Assembly: GCA_017848795.1 (NCBI GenBank)
Contig: JAFIHG010000044.1
Span: 151,505-215,504, forward strand
Direction: 5' to 3'
Origin: Candidatus Nanopelagicales bacterium
GTDB taxonomy: Bacteria > Actinomycetota > Actinomycetes > S36-B12 > CAIYMF01
DNA: 64,000 bases
The position numbers and the translations under genes were made by a program. Below, in pieces: positions 10,255-25,307 of the stretch. The notes beneath the pieces were generated by a model that saw only the letters and a program-made list of their open reading frames with translations, made no database searches and was not told the origin of the DNA. Position 1 is the first letter of the stretch. Each line of letters starts with the position of its first letter.

Positions 10255-10485
10255 TTACGGCTTGAGCAGGAGCCCGAGGGCGACCACGAGCGCCGCCCAC
10301 ACCAGGGAGAGCGCGATCGTGATCCGGTCGAGGTTGCGTTCGGCGGCGCTCGACCCGCCGACCGCCGACGAGATGCCCCCACCGAACATGTCGGAGAGCC
10401 CGCCGCCCTTGCCCTTGTGCAGCAACACCAGCAGCAGCACCAACAGGCTGACGATCACCAGGGCGATCTCCAGCGCGACGACCAT
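10255..10485 (-). CDS. secG: Preprotein translocase subunit SecG
   Basis: Small membrane subunit of the SecYEG channel. The 76-residue protein has two hydrophobic helices (about 5-23 and 55-74) separated by the Gly/Ser-rich loop KGKGGGLSDMFGGGISS that is diagnostic for SecG. It lies about 100 bases downstream of tpiA on the same strand and is preceded by GGAGGAG at a good distance from its ATG. Confidence 0.93.
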   Translation of the reverse strand: MVVALEIALVIVSLLVLLLVLLHKGKGGGLSDMFGGGISSAVGGSSAAERNLDRITIALSLVWAALVVALGLLLKP

Positions 10486-10584
10486 GCGGTCTCCTCCTGA
10501 GGGGGGTGGCAGCGGCAGGTAGCAGGATACGACGCCGACGGCCCGACCCGTGCCCCGGATCCCGGGCGGGTCGGCCGGCCGGGG

Positions 10585-11373
10585 TCAGCCGGACGGGTGG
10601 AGCCGATAGCGGCAGATCGCCACGAACTCGTCCGGGTCCAGACTCGCGCCGCCCACGAGGGCGCCGTCGACGTCCGCCTCGGCCATGATCGCGGCGACGT
10701 TGCTGGACTTGACCGAACCGCCGTAGAGCACCCGTACCCCCGCGGCGAGCGCCTCGTCGTAACGCTCGGCGAGCCGCCCACGGATCGCCGCGCACACCTG
10801 CTGCGCGTCCTGCGGGGTCGCGACCTCCCCGGTGCCGATCGCCCACACCGGCTCGTACGCGACGACCAGGTCGGCGGCCTGCTCGGCGCTCACCTTCTCC
10901 AGCGCACCGTCCAGCTGGCGCAGCGTATGGGCCACGTGCTCGCCCGCCTGCCGTACCGCCAGACCCTCCCCCACGCAGAGGATCGGGACCAGGCCGTGCC
11001 GGTACGCGGCGTGCACCTTCGCGTTGACGATCTCGTCGGTCTCGCCGTGCAGCTCGCGCCGCTCACTGTGGCCGACGATCACGTACGTGCAGCCGAGCTT
11101 GGCGAGCATCGCCCCGCTGATCTCGCCGGTGTAGGCGCCCTTGTCCGCCGTGGACAGGTCCTGCCCGCCGTAGCGCAGGTCGAGCCGGTCGGCGTCGACG
11201 AGCGTCTGCACCGACCGGATGTCGGTGAACGGCGGCAGCACCGCGACCTCGACGGCCTCCAGGTCGGCCTCGGTCAGCGAGAACGCGAGCTTCTGCACGC
11301 ACGCGATCGCCTCGAGGTGGTTGAGGTTCATCTTCCAGTTGCCGGCCATCAGCGGCTGGCGCGTCGTCGTCAC
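10585..11373 (-). CDS. tpiA: Triosephosphate isomerase
   Basis: Interconverts dihydroxyacetone phosphate and glyceraldehyde-3-phosphate. The 262-residue protein shows GNWKMNLNH with the substrate-binding Lys, the catalytic His in [11 protein letters not shown], the catalytic Glu in [12 protein letters not shown], and the phosphate-binding YGGSVKSSN near the C-terminus. GTG start, one base after the pgk stop. Third gene of gap-pgk-tpiA. Confidence 0.96.
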   Translation of the reverse strand: MTTTRQPLMAGNWKMNLNHLEAIACVQKLAFSLTEADLEAVEVAVLPPFTDIRSVQTLVDADRLDLRYGGQDLSTADKGAYTGEISGAMLAKLGCTYVIVGHSERRELHGETDEIVNAKVHAAYRHGLVPILCVGEGLAVRQAGEHVAHTLRQLDGALEKVSAEQAADLVVAYEPVWAIGTGEVATPQDAQQVCAAIRGRLAERYDEALAAGVRVLYGGSVKSSNVAAIMAEADVDGALVGGASLDPDEFVAICRYRLHPSG

Positions 11374-11374
11374 G

Positions 11375-12577
<1,203 letters not shown>

Positions 12578-12586
12578 CGCGGGCGC

Positions 12587-13603
<1,017 letters not shown>

Positions 13604-13666
13604 TCAGGGTGTGTCGTCTTGAAGGGGCGTCTCGAACGAGGTGTCTTCGAAGGGGTACGCCGTCCC

Positions 13667-13672
13667 AGCCTA
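13667..13672 (-). promoter_or_regulatory. Candidate -10 of the gap-pgk-tpiA operon
   Basis: TAGGCT reads on the minus strand in the 176-base gap between whiA and gap. It is identical to the tkt and tal -10 boxes, but here leaves a leader of about 70 bases before the gap GTG. No good -35 is visible. The rest of this intergenic stretch shows nothing I can name. Confidence 0.35.
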
Positions 13673-13767
13673 CCGAACCGCCGAACCACGAAGGCGACCA
13701 CTGGGGCGACCACTGCAGCGACCGCAGACCGGGCGCGGTCGGCTGACGGACCCTGCGCCCGGAGAGC

Positions 13768-14748
13768 TCACGCGTCGAGGACCTCGGGCGGCAGGGAGGA
13801 CTCGGTGTCCGGGATCCCGCGCTCGGCGGCACGCTTGTCGGCCATCGCGAGCAGCCGGCGGATCCGGCCCGCTATCGCGTCCTTGGTCATCGGCGGGTCG
13901 GCGAGCGCACCGAGCTCCTCGAGGCTGGCCTGCTGATGGGCGATCCGCAGCCGGCCCGCGTCGGCCAGGTGCTCGGGGGTGTCCTCACCGAGGATCTCCA
14001 TCGCGCGCTGCACCCGCGCACCGGCCGCGACCGCGGCCCGCGCCGAGCGTCGCAGGTTCGCGTCGTCGAAGTTCGCGAGCCGGTTGGCCGTCGCCCGGAC
14101 CTCGCGCCGCATCCGGCGCTCCTCCCAGGCGAGCACCGACTCGTGGGCGCCGAGCCGGGTCAGCATCGCCGCGATCGCATCGCCGTCACGGATGACGACC
14201 CGGTCGACGCTGCGGACCTCCCGCGGCTTGGCGCCGATGTCGAGGCGCCGGGCGGCGCCGCAGAGCGCGAGGGCGACCTCGGGGCCGGGGCAGGTGATCT
14301 CCAGCGCGCTGGAGCGCCCGGGCTCGGTGAGCGAGCCGTGCGCCAGGAACGCGCCACGCCAGGTCGACTCGCAGTCGCACAGCCGGCCGCCGACGAGCGC
14401 GGGCGGCAACCCGCGGATCGGACGCCCGCCGCCGTCGACGAGGCCGGCCTGGCGGGCGAGCTGCTCGCCCTCCGTGTGCACCCGGACGACGTACCGGTTC
14501 CCCTTGCGCAGCCCTCCGCCCTGCAGCACGGCCAGTTCGCTGGTGTGCCCGAAGACCTCCGCGATGTCGCGCCGCAGGCGCCGCGCCGCCGCCCCGGTGT
14601 CGAGCTCCGCCTCCACCACGATCCTGCCGGCCACCAGGTGCAGCCCGCCGGCGAGGCGCAGCACCGCCGAGACCTCGGCCTTGCGGCAGCACGGTTTGGT
14701 GACGGTCAGTCGCGACAGCTCGTCCTTCACCTCCGCCGTCATCGCCAT
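13768..14748 (-). CDS. whiA: Sporulation/cell-division transcription regulator WhiA
   Basis: DNA-binding protein with a LAGLIDADG homing-endonuclease-like N-terminal domain and a C-terminal helix-turn-helix; in Streptomyces it acts with WhiB in sporulation septation. The start [14 protein letters not shown] matches the family exactly, giving 326 residues; the reading frame is open further upstream but that part is not conserved. The C-terminal HTH region includes [22 protein letters not shown]. It sits in the conserved rapZ-yvcK-whiA order. Confidence 0.95.
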   Translation of the reverse strand: MAMTAEVKDELSRLTVTKPCCRKAEVSAVLRLAGGLHLVAGRIVVEAELDTGAAARRLRRDIAEVFGHTSELAVLQGGGLRKGNRYVVRVHTEGEQLARQAGLVDGGGRPIRGLPPALVGGRLCDCESTWRGAFLAHGSLTEPGRSSALEITCPGPEVALALCGAARRLDIGAKPREVRSVDRVVIRDGDAIAAMLTRLGAHESVLAWEERRMRREVRATANRLANFDDANLRRSARAAVAAGARVQRAMEILGEDTPEHLADAGRLRIAHQQASLEELGALADPPMTKDAIAGRIRRLLAMADKRAAERGIPDTESSLPPEVLDA

Positions 14749-14836
14749 GACGGGCATCCTGCCACCGCCGTCAAACCGTTCGACCACCACGGGTTGTTCG
14801 CGCCGGTCGACCGTCGCGTTGCGCAGCCGGCCCGGC

Positions 14837-15838
14837 TCACGGCTGCCGCGCGAGCAGCTGGCCGAGCGCCGAGGCGAGCAGGTCGACGTCGTGCGTCGGA
14901 CCACCGTCCCGGTTGGCGACCGACTCCAGTACCAGTGATGCCTCGTTGTCCGCGCACCACCGCTGCAGCGGCACCTGGTCTGCCGGGTCGGCGAGATCGC
15001 GCCGGTCCCCCAGGACCACGTCGACGCGCAGCTCCGGCACGTAGTCCTGCAGCAGCCGCAGGTGCTCGTACGGCTGCAGGCCGGTCGTCTCCCGGTCCTG
15101 GCGGCCGACGTTGAGGATCACCACCATGCGCGCCGGCGACCCGGCCAGCGCCTTGGACATGCCCGGCACCAGTAGCGGCGCGAGCACGCTGGTGTACCAG
15201 GACCCGGGGCCGAGCACGACGACGTCCGCGCCGAGGATCGCATCGAGCGCGGGGCGGCACGCGGCGACGTCGCCCGGCTGCAGCCGCAGGCCCACCACCT
15301 GCCCGGCGGACGTCGCGACCGAGACCTGGCCGTGCACCTCGCTGACCTGGTCAGGGTGGGCGGGATCGGCCCCGCGCACCTGCGCCACGACCTCCAATGC
15401 CGCCGTCGCCACCGGCAGCACCCGCCCGTGCGCGCCGAGCAGCGCGGCGACCCAGTCCAGCCCGGCGACGACGTCGCCGGTCTCCTCCCACAGCGCGGTG
15501 ATCAACAGGTTGCCGACGGCGTGGCCGGCAAGGTCACCGGTGCCGCGGAAGCGGTGCTGCACGACCCGGCTCCAGGTGCGGCCCCACGCGTCGTCGCCGC
15601 ACAGCGCCGCGAGCGCCATCCGCAGGTCCCCCGGCGGGGGGACGCCGAACTCGCGCCGCAGCCGGCCGCTGGAGCCGCCGTCGTCGGAGACGCCGACGAC
15701 GGCGGTCAGGTCGTCGGTGACCCGGCGCAGCGCCTGCAGGCTCGCCGAAAGCCCGTGGCCGCCGCCGAGCGCGACGACCCGCGGCCCGGTCCCGGCGACC
15801 GGCGCCGAGCCGCGCAGTCCGCGTGCGACGCCGGTCAT
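14837..15838 (-). CDS. yvcK: Gluconeogenesis factor YvcK/CofD-like (UPF0052)
   Basis: Member of the YvcK family that binds UDP-sugars and affects cell-wall metabolism and growth on gluconeogenic carbon sources. The 333-residue protein has [18 protein letters not shown] at the N-terminus, the conserved [31 protein letters not shown] and the [16 protein letters not shown] loop. The ATG overlaps the rapZ stop (ATGA). Its distance to whiA is 88 bases. Confidence 0.94.
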   Translation of the reverse strand: MTGVARGLRGSAPVAGTGPRVVALGGGHGLSASLQALRRVTDDLTAVVGVSDDGGSSGRLRREFGVPPPGDLRMALAALCGDDAWGRTWSRVVQHRFRGTGDLAGHAVGNLLITALWEETGDVVAGLDWVAALLGAHGRVLPVATAALEVVAQVRGADPAHPDQVSEVHGQVSVATSAGQVVGLRLQPGDVAACRPALDAILGADVVVLGPGSWYTSVLAPLLVPGMSKALAGSPARMVVILNVGRQDRETTGLQPYEHLRLLQDYVPELRVDVVLGDRRDLADPADQVPLQRWCADNEASLVLESVANRDGGPTHDVDLLASALGQLLARQP

Positions 15839-16707
15839 TCGCGACCGAGGTCGCGGTGCACCACGAGCGTCTCGACGCCGTGCTTGACCAGCCGTACCGC
15901 GAGGTTCTCGCTGATCGCGACGCTGCGGTGCTTGCCGCCGGTGCAGCCGATCGCGATGGTGACGTAGCGCTTGCCCTCGGTCAGGTACCCGTCGGCCGCC
16001 ATGTCGAGCAGCCCGGTGAAGCGCTCGAGGAACTCGCGCGCCGCGGGGATGGCTGTCACGTAGTCGCTGACCGGCGCGTCGAGGCCGGTGAGAGCGCGCA
16101 GCTCGGGGACCCAGTGCGGGTTGGGCAGGAAGCGCACGTCGGCGACGAAGTCGGCGTCGATCGGGATGCCGTATTTGAAGCCGAAGGACATCACCGTGGC
16201 GCGCAGCCGGACCCGCTCGTCGTCGTCGAACGCGGCGTCGACCTGCCGGCGCAGGTCGTGCACGTTCAGCGCCGACGTGTCGATCACCAGGTCGGCGCGG
16301 GCACGCAGGTCGCCGAGCATCGCCCGCTCCCTGGCGAGACCGTCGACGACGCGTCCCTGCCCCTGCAGCGGGTGCGGGCGGCGGTTGCTCTCGAACCGGC
16401 GCACGAGCTCGTTGTCGCCGGCCTCCAGGAACAGCAGCCGCACATCCGCGCCGCGGGCCATCAGCTCGTCGAGCGCGTCGGCGAGCGGCGCGAAGAGCTC
16501 CCCGCCGCGTACGTCCGCGACGACCGCGACGCGGCGGATGTCGCTGCGCTCGGCCACATGCTCGACGATCGCGGGAAGCAGCCGGGGCGGCAGGTTGTCG
16601 ACGACGAACCAGCCGATGTCCTCCAGGGCACGTGCCGCGGTCGAGCGCCCCGCGCCGGACATGCCCGAGACGAGGACGACCTCCACGTCGTCGAGCGAGG
16701 TCGTCAT
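15835..16707 (-). CDS. rapZ: RNase adapter RapZ (nucleotide-binding protein)
   Basis: P-loop protein; in E. coli it delivers the sRNA GlmZ to RNase E, in actinomycetes the role is unknown. The 290-residue protein has the Walker [15 protein letters not shown], the mid segment NRRPHPLQG, and the conserved C-terminal [18 protein letters not shown]. Overlaps uvrC upstream (ATGA) and yvcK downstream (ATGA), so uvrC-rapZ-yvcK are translationally coupled. Confidence 0.95.
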   Translation of the reverse strand: MTTSLDDVEVVLVSGMSGAGRSTAARALEDIGWFVVDNLPPRLLPAIVEHVAERSDIRRVAVVADVRGGELFAPLADALDELMARGADVRLLFLEAGDNELVRRFESNRRPHPLQGQGRVVDGLARERAMLGDLRARADLVIDTSALNVHDLRRQVDAAFDDDERVRLRATVMSFGFKYGIPIDADFVADVRFLPNPHWVPELRALTGLDAPVSDYVTAIPAAREFLERFTGLLDMAADGYLTEGKRYVTIAIGCTGGKHRSVAISENLAVRLVKHGVETLVVHRDLGRE

Positions 16708-18689
16708 GCGGGTGTCCCTTCCTCCGGTACGCGACTGCTGCCGGCGTCGGTGCGGTCGATGATCTCACCGGTCGCGGTGTTCACAGCCGGTTCCGCATCG
16801 TCCGTCCGTAACGCGTCCGCGACGGCCTGCGCGGTGACCGGTCCCATGCCGGGTACCTCGGCGAGCTCTGCGACGGTGGCCGCGCGCAGCCGGGTGAGCG
16901 AGCCGAACCGGCGCAGCAGCGCCTTCTTGCGCGCCTGCCCGAGGCCGGGCACGTCGTCGAGCAGGCTGTCGACGAGCCGGTGCGAGCGCTTGGTGCGCTG
17001 GTAGGCGATCGCGAACCGGTGCGCCTCGTCGCGCAGCCGCTGCAGCAGGTAGAGCGCCTCGCTGGTCCGTGGCAGCACGACCGGGTCCGGCTCGCCGGGC
17101 AGCCACACCTCCTCGAGGCGCTTGGCGAGCCCGGCGACCGCGATGTCGACGACGCCGAGCTCGCTCATCGCGGCGGCGGCGGCCTCCACCTGGGGACGTC
17201 CGCCGTCCACGACGAGCAGCTGCGGCGGGTAGGCGAACTTGCGGGGGCGCCCGGTCGTCGGGTCGATGCCCGGCGTCGGGTCGTCCGGGTCGCCGCGCTC
17301 GTCCAGGTAGCGCCGGAAGCGCCGGGTGACGACCTGGTGGATGGAGGCGACGTCGTCGTTCGCGGTGCCGCGCAGCGCGAACCGGCGGTACTCGCTCTTG
17401 CGCGGCAACCCGTCCTCGAACACGACGAGGGACGCCACGACGTCGGTGCCCTGCAGGTGCGAGACGTCGATGCACTCGATCCGCAGCGGCGCCTCGGGCA
17501 GGTCGAGCGACTGGGCGAGCTCCTCCAGCGCCCGGCTGCGTGCCGAGAGGTCCCCGGCCCGGCGGGTCTTGTGCAGCGCGAGCGACTGGGCGGCGTTGCG
17601 CGCGACGGTCGCCATCAGGTCACGCTTGTCCCCGCGTCGGGGCACCCGGACCCGTACCTGCGAACCGCGCAGTCCCGACAGCCATTCGCCGAGCGTGTCG
17701 GCGTCGGCCGGCAGGGTGGGCACCAGCACCTCGCGCGGGATGCCCTCGGCGCGCTCGTCACCGTACTGGCGTACGAGCAGCCGGCTGACGAACTCGCCGG
17801 GATCGAGGTCCTCGACCTTGTCGACGACGTAGCCACGCTGACCGCGGATGCGCCCGCCGCGTACGTGGAAGACCTGCACCGCCGACTCGCGCGGATCGTC
17901 GGCCACCGCCCACACGTCCGCGTCGGTCCCGTCGCCGAGCACCACCGCGTTCTTCTCCAGCGCCCGTTCCAGGGCCCGCAGGTCGTCACGCAACCGCGCG
18001 GCCTGCTCGAAGTCGAGCTCCGCAGCCGCCTCGCGCATCGCCCGCTCGGTGCGCTTGAGGAACCCCGCGGTCTGCCCGCTCATGAAGGCGCAGAAGTCCA
18101 GCGCGATCTCCCGGTGCTCCTCCGCGGAGACCCGGCCCACGCAGGGCGCCGAGCACTTGCCGATGTAGCCGAGCAGGCAGGGCCGGCCGATCTGCGCATG
18201 GCGGCGGAACACCCCGGCGCTGCAGCTGCGCATCGGGAACACCCGCATCAGCTGGTCGACGGTCTCGCGGATCGCCCAGGCGTGGGAGTACGGCCCGAAG
18301 TAGCGCACGCCCGGCCGCTTCGCGCCGCGCATCACCGTCACGCGCGGGAACTCCTCGCCCAGCGTGACGGCCAGGTACGGGTAGCTCTTGTCGTCGCGGT
18401 ACTTCACGTTGAACCGCGGGTCGTACTCCTTGATCCAGGAGTACTCCAGCTGCAGCGCCTCGACCTCGTTGTCCACGGTCACCCAGTCGACGGACGCGGC
18501 GGAGGTGACCATCGTCTGGGTACGGGCGTGCAGCGCGGCGAGGTCCTGGAAGTACGACCCGAGCCGGCTGCGCAGGCTCTTGGCCTTGCCGACGTAGATC
18601 ACCCGGCCGTGCGCGTCCCGGAACCGGTAGACGCCCGGCTGGTCGGGGACGGTCCCAGGCTCCGGGCGATAGCTCGCAGGGTCGGCCAC
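16704..18689 (-). CDS. uvrC: UvrABC system protein C (excinuclease subunit)
   Basis: Makes the two incisions in nucleotide excision repair. The 661-residue protein has the GIY-YIG nuclease at the N-terminus ([22 protein letters not shown]), a Cys-containing region (CSAGVF ... [15 protein letters not shown]), the UVR motif near 205-240, the RNase H-like incision domain ([26 protein letters not shown]) and tandem HhH motifs at the C-terminus ([20 protein letters not shown]). The GTG start follows a leaderless promoter. Confidence 0.97.
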   Translation of the reverse strand: MADPASYRPEPGTVPDQPGVYRFRDAHGRVIYVGKAKSLRSRLGSYFQDLAALHARTQTMVTSAASVDWVTVDNEVEALQLEYSWIKEYDPRFNVKYRDDKSYPYLAVTLGEEFPRVTVMRGAKRPGVRYFGPYSHAWAIRETVDQLMRVFPMRSCSAGVFRRHAQIGRPCLLGYIGKCSAPCVGRVSAEEHREIALDFCAFMSGQTAGFLKRTERAMREAAAELDFEQAARLRDDLRALERALEKNAVVLGDGTDADVWAVADDPRESAVQVFHVRGGRIRGQRGYVVDKVEDLDPGEFVSRLLVRQYGDERAEGIPREVLVPTLPADADTLGEWLSGLRGSQVRVRVPRRGDKRDLMATVARNAAQSLALHKTRRAGDLSARSRALEELAQSLDLPEAPLRIECIDVSHLQGTDVVASLVVFEDGLPRKSEYRRFALRGTANDDVASIHQVVTRRFRRYLDERGDPDDPTPGIDPTTGRPRKFAYPPQLLVVDGGRPQVEAAAAAMSELGVVDIAVAGLAKRLEEVWLPGEPDPVVLPRTSEALYLLQRLRDEAHRFAIAYQRTKRSHRLVDSLLDDVPGLGQARKKALLRRFGSLTRLRAATVAELAEVPGMGPVTAQAVADALRTDDAEPAVNTATGEIIDRTDAGSSRVPEEGTPA

Positions 18690-18701
18690 TCGACCACCCT
18701 A
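18687..18701 (-). promoter_or_regulatory. Leaderless promoter of uvrC-rapZ-yvcK
   Basis: On the minus strand TAGGGT (18701-18696) is followed after six bases by the uvrC GTG at 18689. Same geometry as tkt, tal, the crotonase gene and uvrB. Confidence 0.5.
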
Positions 18702-18724
18702 GGCATGCGCTGGGCCGGCCCCGT

Positions 18725-19177
18725 TCAACCGCTGGGGCGGCGCACGAGCATCCGCGCCTCCGCCCGCGCGAGCACGGTGTCGTCGCCGTCCCGCACCGCC
18801 TGCCAGCGCAGCGTGAGCACCTCACGGCCGGCCTTGCTGGTCGGGGCGAGCGTCCCGATCCCGAGGTCGAGGCGGACGCGGTCACCGACGAGCGCGGGCG
18901 CCTCGAACGCCACCTGCCCGAAGCCGAGCAGCGCCAGCACGGTGCCGTCGAGCACGCCGGACTGCTCGGCGAGCCCGCCCATCAGGTGCAGCAGGGCGGT
19001 GCCGGGCAACGGCCGCTCGGGCAGCGGGCTGTGGTCGCGTACGTAGTCCGGGTCGGTGAACAGCGGGTGGACGAAGCCGCCGCGCTCCACCAGGGTCTGC
19101 AGCAGTTCCTCGGTGATCTCGACCGGTCCGCACCGCACGACCGTATCCGGGGCGAGCTCGTGCCACGGGGTCGTCAC
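18725..19177 (-). CDS. MaoC-like hotdog-fold dehydratase/thioesterase
   Basis: Small acyl-CoA-binding hotdog protein of 150 residues; the likely reaction is hydration or dehydration of an enoyl-CoA, but the substrate is unknown. It has an N-terminal ITEELLQTLVERGGFVHPLFTDPDY segment like MaoC/FAS1-type dehydratases, the central helix PGTALLHLMGGLAEQSGVL and the final strand VLARAEARMLV. I choose the GTG at 19177, which overlaps the crotonase stop as GTGA; an ATG four codons upstream is possible. It and the crotonase form a two-gene operon inserted between uvrC and the Rieske gene. Confidence 0.8.
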   Translation of the reverse strand: MTTPWHELAPDTVVRCGPVEITEELLQTLVERGGFVHPLFTDPDYVRDHSPLPERPLPGTALLHLMGGLAEQSGVLDGTVLALLGFGQVAFEAPALVGDRVRLDLGIGTLAPTSKAGREVLTLRWQAVRDGDDTVLARAEARMLVRRPSG

Positions 19178-19953
19178 TCCGCGCGCCATGCCGGTTCCCG
19201 CCCCTCCACGTACGCCCGGAACCCTTCGCCCGCCAGCGGCTGCGCGGCGAGGAACCGGGCGAAGTGCCGCAGCTCGAGGTCGCACGCGTCCGCGACGCTG
19301 CGGCCCGAACCTTCGACCAGCAGCCGTTTGAGCGCGCCGAGGGCGTGGCGGGGCTTGTCCGCGACGAGCGCGACCGTCTCCTCGACGGCGCGGGTCAGGG
19401 CGTCGCGGGGGGCGCTGCGCAGCGCCAGCCCGTACGCCACCGCCTCCGCGCCGCTCAGCCAGCGCGCGGTGAGCAGCAGCTCCCGGGCCCGCTGCACACC
19501 GATCCGGCGGGGAAGCCGGGCCGAGGACCCGCCGCCGGGCAGGATCCCGGAGTGCAGGTGGTGGTCGGCGATGCGGGCCTGCTCCGCGACGACCACCAGG
19601 TCGCACGCGAGGAGCAGCTCGAGCCCGCCGGCGCGGGTGGTGCCGTTGACGGCGGCGACGAACACGACCGGCAGCTGCTCCATCCGTGCGAGCAGGCCGT
19701 GGAAGCGCCGCAGCACCTCCAGCAGGTACGCGTGGTCGGCGAAACCGCGCGCCAGCAGGTCCAGGTCCAGTCCGACACAGAAGGTCTCGCCGCTGCCGGT
19801 GAGCACGACGACGCGGACGGTCTCGTCGGCGGCGGCCGCGTCCAGCAGGTCGGTGAGCGCGGCGAGGAGCGGCTCGTCGACGGCGTGGGGGTCCGGACCG
19901 CGCAGCGTCGCCTGCCACACGTGGCGCGTCCGGGTCACGTCGAGGGCGGTCAC
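19174..19953 (-). CDS. Enoyl-CoA hydratase/isomerase family protein (crotonase)
   Basis: Crotonase-fold acyl-CoA enzyme of 259 residues; precise reaction unknown. The oxyanion-hole segment SGETFCVGLDLDLL and the first catalytic-region motif AAVNGTTRAGGLELLLACDL, including its Glu, are present. The second catalytic Glu of true hydratases (PEI in the family, before GxxPGxGG) is replaced by His in ADHHLHSGILPGGGSS, so it may be an isomerase or another crotonase type. The GTG start is set by a leaderless promoter. Its partner downstream is a MaoC-like protein. Confidence 0.85.
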   Translation of the reverse strand: MTALDVTRTRHVWQATLRGPDPHAVDEPLLAALTDLLDAAAADETVRVVVLTGSGETFCVGLDLDLLARGFADHAYLLEVLRRFHGLLARMEQLPVVFVAAVNGTTRAGGLELLLACDLVVVAEQARIADHHLHSGILPGGGSSARLPRRIGVQRARELLLTARWLSGAEAVAYGLALRSAPRDALTRAVEETVALVADKPRHALGALKRLLVEGSGRSVADACDLELRHFARFLAAQPLAGEGFRAYVEGREPAWRAE

Positions 19954-19966
19954 GGGCGTCAACCTA
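19951..19966 (-). promoter_or_regulatory. Leaderless promoter of the crotonase-MaoC pair
   Basis: TAGGTT (19966-19961, minus strand) stands seven bases before the GTG at 19953. No ribosome binding site is present in the short interval. Confidence 0.5.
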
Positions 19967-19997
19967 CGCAACCGCCCGCACGTCGGGACGGCGCCGG

Positions 19998-20438
19998 TCA
20001 GCCGGCGATCAGGTCGCCGCCCTGCACCGTCACCTTTACGCGCGGCAGGGGCGTCGAGGCCGGCCCGTGCACGACCGCGCCGTCGGAGACGGAGAAGTCG
20101 CTGCCGTGGCACGCGCAGTGGATCAGCCCGTCGGCCACCGCGTCGACCAGGCAGCCGGCGTGGGTGCACACCGCGGAGAACCCCTCGTACGTCCCGGCGG
20201 CCGGCTGGGTCACCACGACCCGTTCGGTGCGGTAGACCCGGCCGCCGCCGACCGGCACGTCGGCGGCCGGACCGAGGGTCAGCGGTCCCTCGGTCACGGG
20301 CTCCTGCTGCTTGCCGGCCCCGATGAAGCCGCAACCGGCTGTGCCCACCGCGGCGGCCCCGCAGATCCCGGCCGATCCGAGCACGCGCCGCCGCGTGAGC
20401 GACTGCGGTCCGTCCCGACCCACCCTTGGTACCGACAC
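19998..20438 (-). CDS. Rieske 2Fe-2S lipoprotein with Tat signal
   Basis: Exported single-cluster electron carrier. The 146-residue protein has a twin-arginine signal (TRRRVLGSAG) and a lipobox ending at Cys36 (VGTAGCG), so it is probably anchored outside the membrane after folding. The Rieske ligands are CTHAGC and CACHGSDF. It resembles QcrA only in the Fe-S fold and lacks its transmembrane helices. It begins directly at the uvrA stop codon; a stand-alone Rieske protein near uvrA is common in actinomycetes. Its partner is unknown. Confidence 0.9.
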   Translation of the reverse strand: MSVPRVGRDGPQSLTRRRVLGSAGICGAAAVGTAGCGFIGAGKQQEPVTEGPLTLGPAADVPVGGGRVYRTERVVVTQPAAGTYEGFSAVCTHAGCLVDAVADGLIHCACHGSDFSVSDGAVVHGPASTPLPRVKVTVQGGDLIAG

Positions 20439-23375
<2,937 letters not shown>

Positions 23376-23534
23376 AGGTGGTCCTTCGGGGGTCGGATCG
23401 GGACGGTCGCCGTCACCCACCCGGGTCCAGCCGGGCGCGCGTACGGCCGCGCCCCAGGCTAACCGGAGCCGCCGACACCGCTATTCCCCCACCGTCGCCC
23501 GGCGCGATGGATCGCGCACGGGTGCGTCGGCGCG

Positions 23535-23549
23535 TACGGTCGAGCCGTG
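23535..23549 (+). promoter_or_regulatory. Leaderless promoter of the DinB-type gene
   Basis: TACGGT at 23535-23540 is followed after six bases by GTG 23547. The same hexamer and spacing occur before uvrB. Confidence 0.5.
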
Positions 23550-24305
23550 GCGACCTCCGTACGACCGCAGTCGAGCTATCAGGACGACCTCGACCGGCTC
23601 GCCGCCAGTACCAACGTGCTGCTGGCGGGGCTGGACGGGCTGACCGACGAGCAGGCCCGGGCCGACAGCCTGCTGCCCGGGTGGACCCGGGGGCATGTGC
23701 TCACCCACATCGCGCGCAACGCCGATGCGATGCTCAATCTCGTCGCCTGGGTACGCACCGGCGAGCCGACGCCCATGTACCCGTCGGTGCAGGAACGCGA
23801 TGCGGACATCGACGCGGGAGCGGGGCGCCCCGCGGCCGTTCTCGTCGCGGACGTCCGCGACAGCGCGGCACGCTTGCAGGACGGGCTGCGCTCGCTCACC
23901 GAGCGCGACCGGGTCTCGCGCGAGGTCGTGCTCGGCGTGGTCAACCCCGAGTCGCGTTCCACCCCTGCCGACAAGCTGCCGTTGCACCGGCGCAACGAGG
24001 TCGAGGTGCACCACACCGACCTCGACCTTGGCTACACGCCGGGCGACTGGCCGCGCGAGTACGCCGAGCGGCTCGCCGGATCCCGGTCACGGATGCGCGG
24101 CGGCGCGGACGGACTCGCCGGGATCGGCACGCTCGAGGCCGACGAGGGCCCGGTGTGGGTCCTGGCCATGCCGCCCCGGGAGGACCTGCCGACACTCAGC
24201 GGGCCGGCGTGCTGGCTGGCCGCGTGGCTGATGGGCCGCACGGTCCCACCCGGGCTGCTGCGTACGTCGGACGGCTCGCTCGTACCGCCCGCCCCGCCGC
24301 TCTGA
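23547..24305 (+). CDS. DinB-fold maleylpyruvate isomerase family protein (mycothiol-dependent type)
   Basis: Four-helix-bundle metalloprotein of the mycothiol-dependent isomerase/transferase group. The 252-residue protein shows a helix with LLPGWTRGHVLTHIARNADAM, giving the first His ligands, and RRNEVEVHHTDLDLGYTPGDWP, which carries the other conserved ligands. The C-terminal part (GPACWLAAWLMGR) matches the SCP2-like C-terminal domain of the family. The true substrate is unknown; no aromatic-degradation genes stand next to it. Diverges from uvrA. Confidence 0.85.
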   Translation: MATSVRPQSSYQDDLDRLAASTNVLLAGLDGLTDEQARADSLLPGWTRGHVLTHIARNADAMLNLVAWVRTGEPTPMYPSVQERDADIDAGAGRPAAVLVADVRDSAARLQDGLRSLTERDRVSREVVLGVVNPESRSTPADKLPLHRRNEVEVHHTDLDLGYTPGDWPREYAERLAGSRSRMRGGADGLAGIGTLEADEGPVWVLAMPPREDLPTLSGPACWLAAWLMGRTVPPGLLRTSDGSLVPPAPPL

Positions 24306-24316
24306 CCACCCCCGTA

Positions 24317-24388
24317 GTTGATCAAGGAGAAGGTGACGTCTTTGATCTTGTTTCTGTGATCGAAAACGTCACCTTCTCCTTGATCAAC
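24317..24388. terminator. Long palindrome, family 1 copy 1 (23-bp perfect stem)
   Basis: Arms at 24317-24339 and 24366-24388 are perfect complements and contain TTGATCAAGGAGAAGG. The 26-base interior can form a second small stem (TTTGATC with GATCGAA). It lies between two converging genes (the DinB-type gene and the secreted protein) and probably terminates both. A second copy with identical arms is at 52024-52095. Confidence 0.7.
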
Positions 24389-24397
24389 GCGAGCCCG

Positions 24398-25165
24398 CTA
24401 CTTCTTGATCTTCACCGCCTTGGAGGTGACGGTCGCGGGTGCGTAGCCGCTGCGCTTCGCGGTCACCTTGACCCGGAGCTTCTTGCCCTTGTCCGCGGTG
24501 ACGACCTTGTACGCGCGCTTGGTGCCCTTCTTGCCGGCGATCGTCTTGCTGCCGCGCAGCCACTGGTACGCGTACGAGGTCGGCTTCGGGCTCCAGGTGC
24601 CCTTGGACGCCTTCAGCTTCTTGCCCACCTTGGGCGTACCGGAGATCGCCGGCTTCGCCTTGACGGAGATCGCCTTGCTCGCACCGACAGTGAACGGTGT
24701 TGCTTCGGTTGTTACGGCACCGAGTCCGAGCCAGCACTGGACCTGGACGTAGATCTTTCCCCCAACCGGCTTCGTGACCTCCGGACCCGGGTTCGTAGGA
24801 CTGCTGCCCGCCTTCACGTACGTCGCCGTGGCGGGCACCTTGATCGAACCGGAGTACGAGTCGTCGGCCGCTGCTGCCGTACTGCTGTCGGCGAAAGTTG
24901 AAGGGCCGTGCGCGCTGACGAATGCGTCCGGGAAGTAGAGCGAGATCTTCACGTTCGTCCAGCCCCCACCCGGACTTTCGCCGCAGGTACCGGTCACCTT
25001 GATGGTCGTACCGACCGGGCCGGACCCCGGACTGATGGCAGGAGTGGACGGGCCAGGTGCTGCGTTGGCGGCGCCGAGGCCTCCTGCCACGAGCGCGATG
25101 CCACTGACCACTGCGGCCGAACCGAGTCCGATCCTCCGGGCCGTGCCGTTCCGTGCGATTCTCAT
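24398..25165 (-). CDS. Secreted Ig-like/SLH-type repeat protein of unknown function
   Basis: Exported protein of 255 residues; the signal peptide (Arg-rich start, hydrophobic stretch, cleavage near ANAAPGP) is clear and GGGGAG precedes the ATG. The N-terminal half has an IPT/TIG-like strand pattern (AISPGSGPVGTTIKVTGTC). The C-terminal half is a single Ig-like repeat of the type GTPKVGKKLKASKGTW ... YAYQWLRGSKTIAGKKGTKR, widespread in actinobacterial surface proteins. It is Lys-rich at the C-terminus (KAVKIKK), perhaps binding anionic wall polymers. No catalytic motif. Confidence 0.75.
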   Translation of the reverse strand: MRIARNGTARRIGLGSAAVVSGIALVAGGLGAANAAPGPSTPAISPGSGPVGTTIKVTGTCGESPGGGWTNVKISLYFPDAFVSAHGPSTFADSSTAAAADDSYSGSIKVPATATYVKAGSSPTNPGPEVTKPVGGKIYVQVQCWLGLGAVTTEATPFTVGASKAISVKAKPAISGTPKVGKKLKASKGTWSPKPTSYAYQWLRGSKTIAGKKGTKRAYKVVTADKGKKLRVKVTAKRSGYAPATVTSKAVKIKK

Positions 25166-25307
25166 CCGTCTCCCCTGCCTCCGCGCGGCGCGTCCGCGAC
25201 GATGTGCGTGCAAGGTAGGGGCGACCCCGGTGGTGCGACAAGGGGTCGAACGGCCCCTCCCGCGTGCGCTGCTTCCCGGACGGGTGCCGTCGAGCACAAT
25301 GGCCGGC

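Noticed and set aside
24317..24388. CRISPR repeat or insertion-sequence terminal repeats
   Set aside because: Only two distant copies exist, each is itself an inverted repeat, there are no spacers or transposase, and both lie at gene ends.
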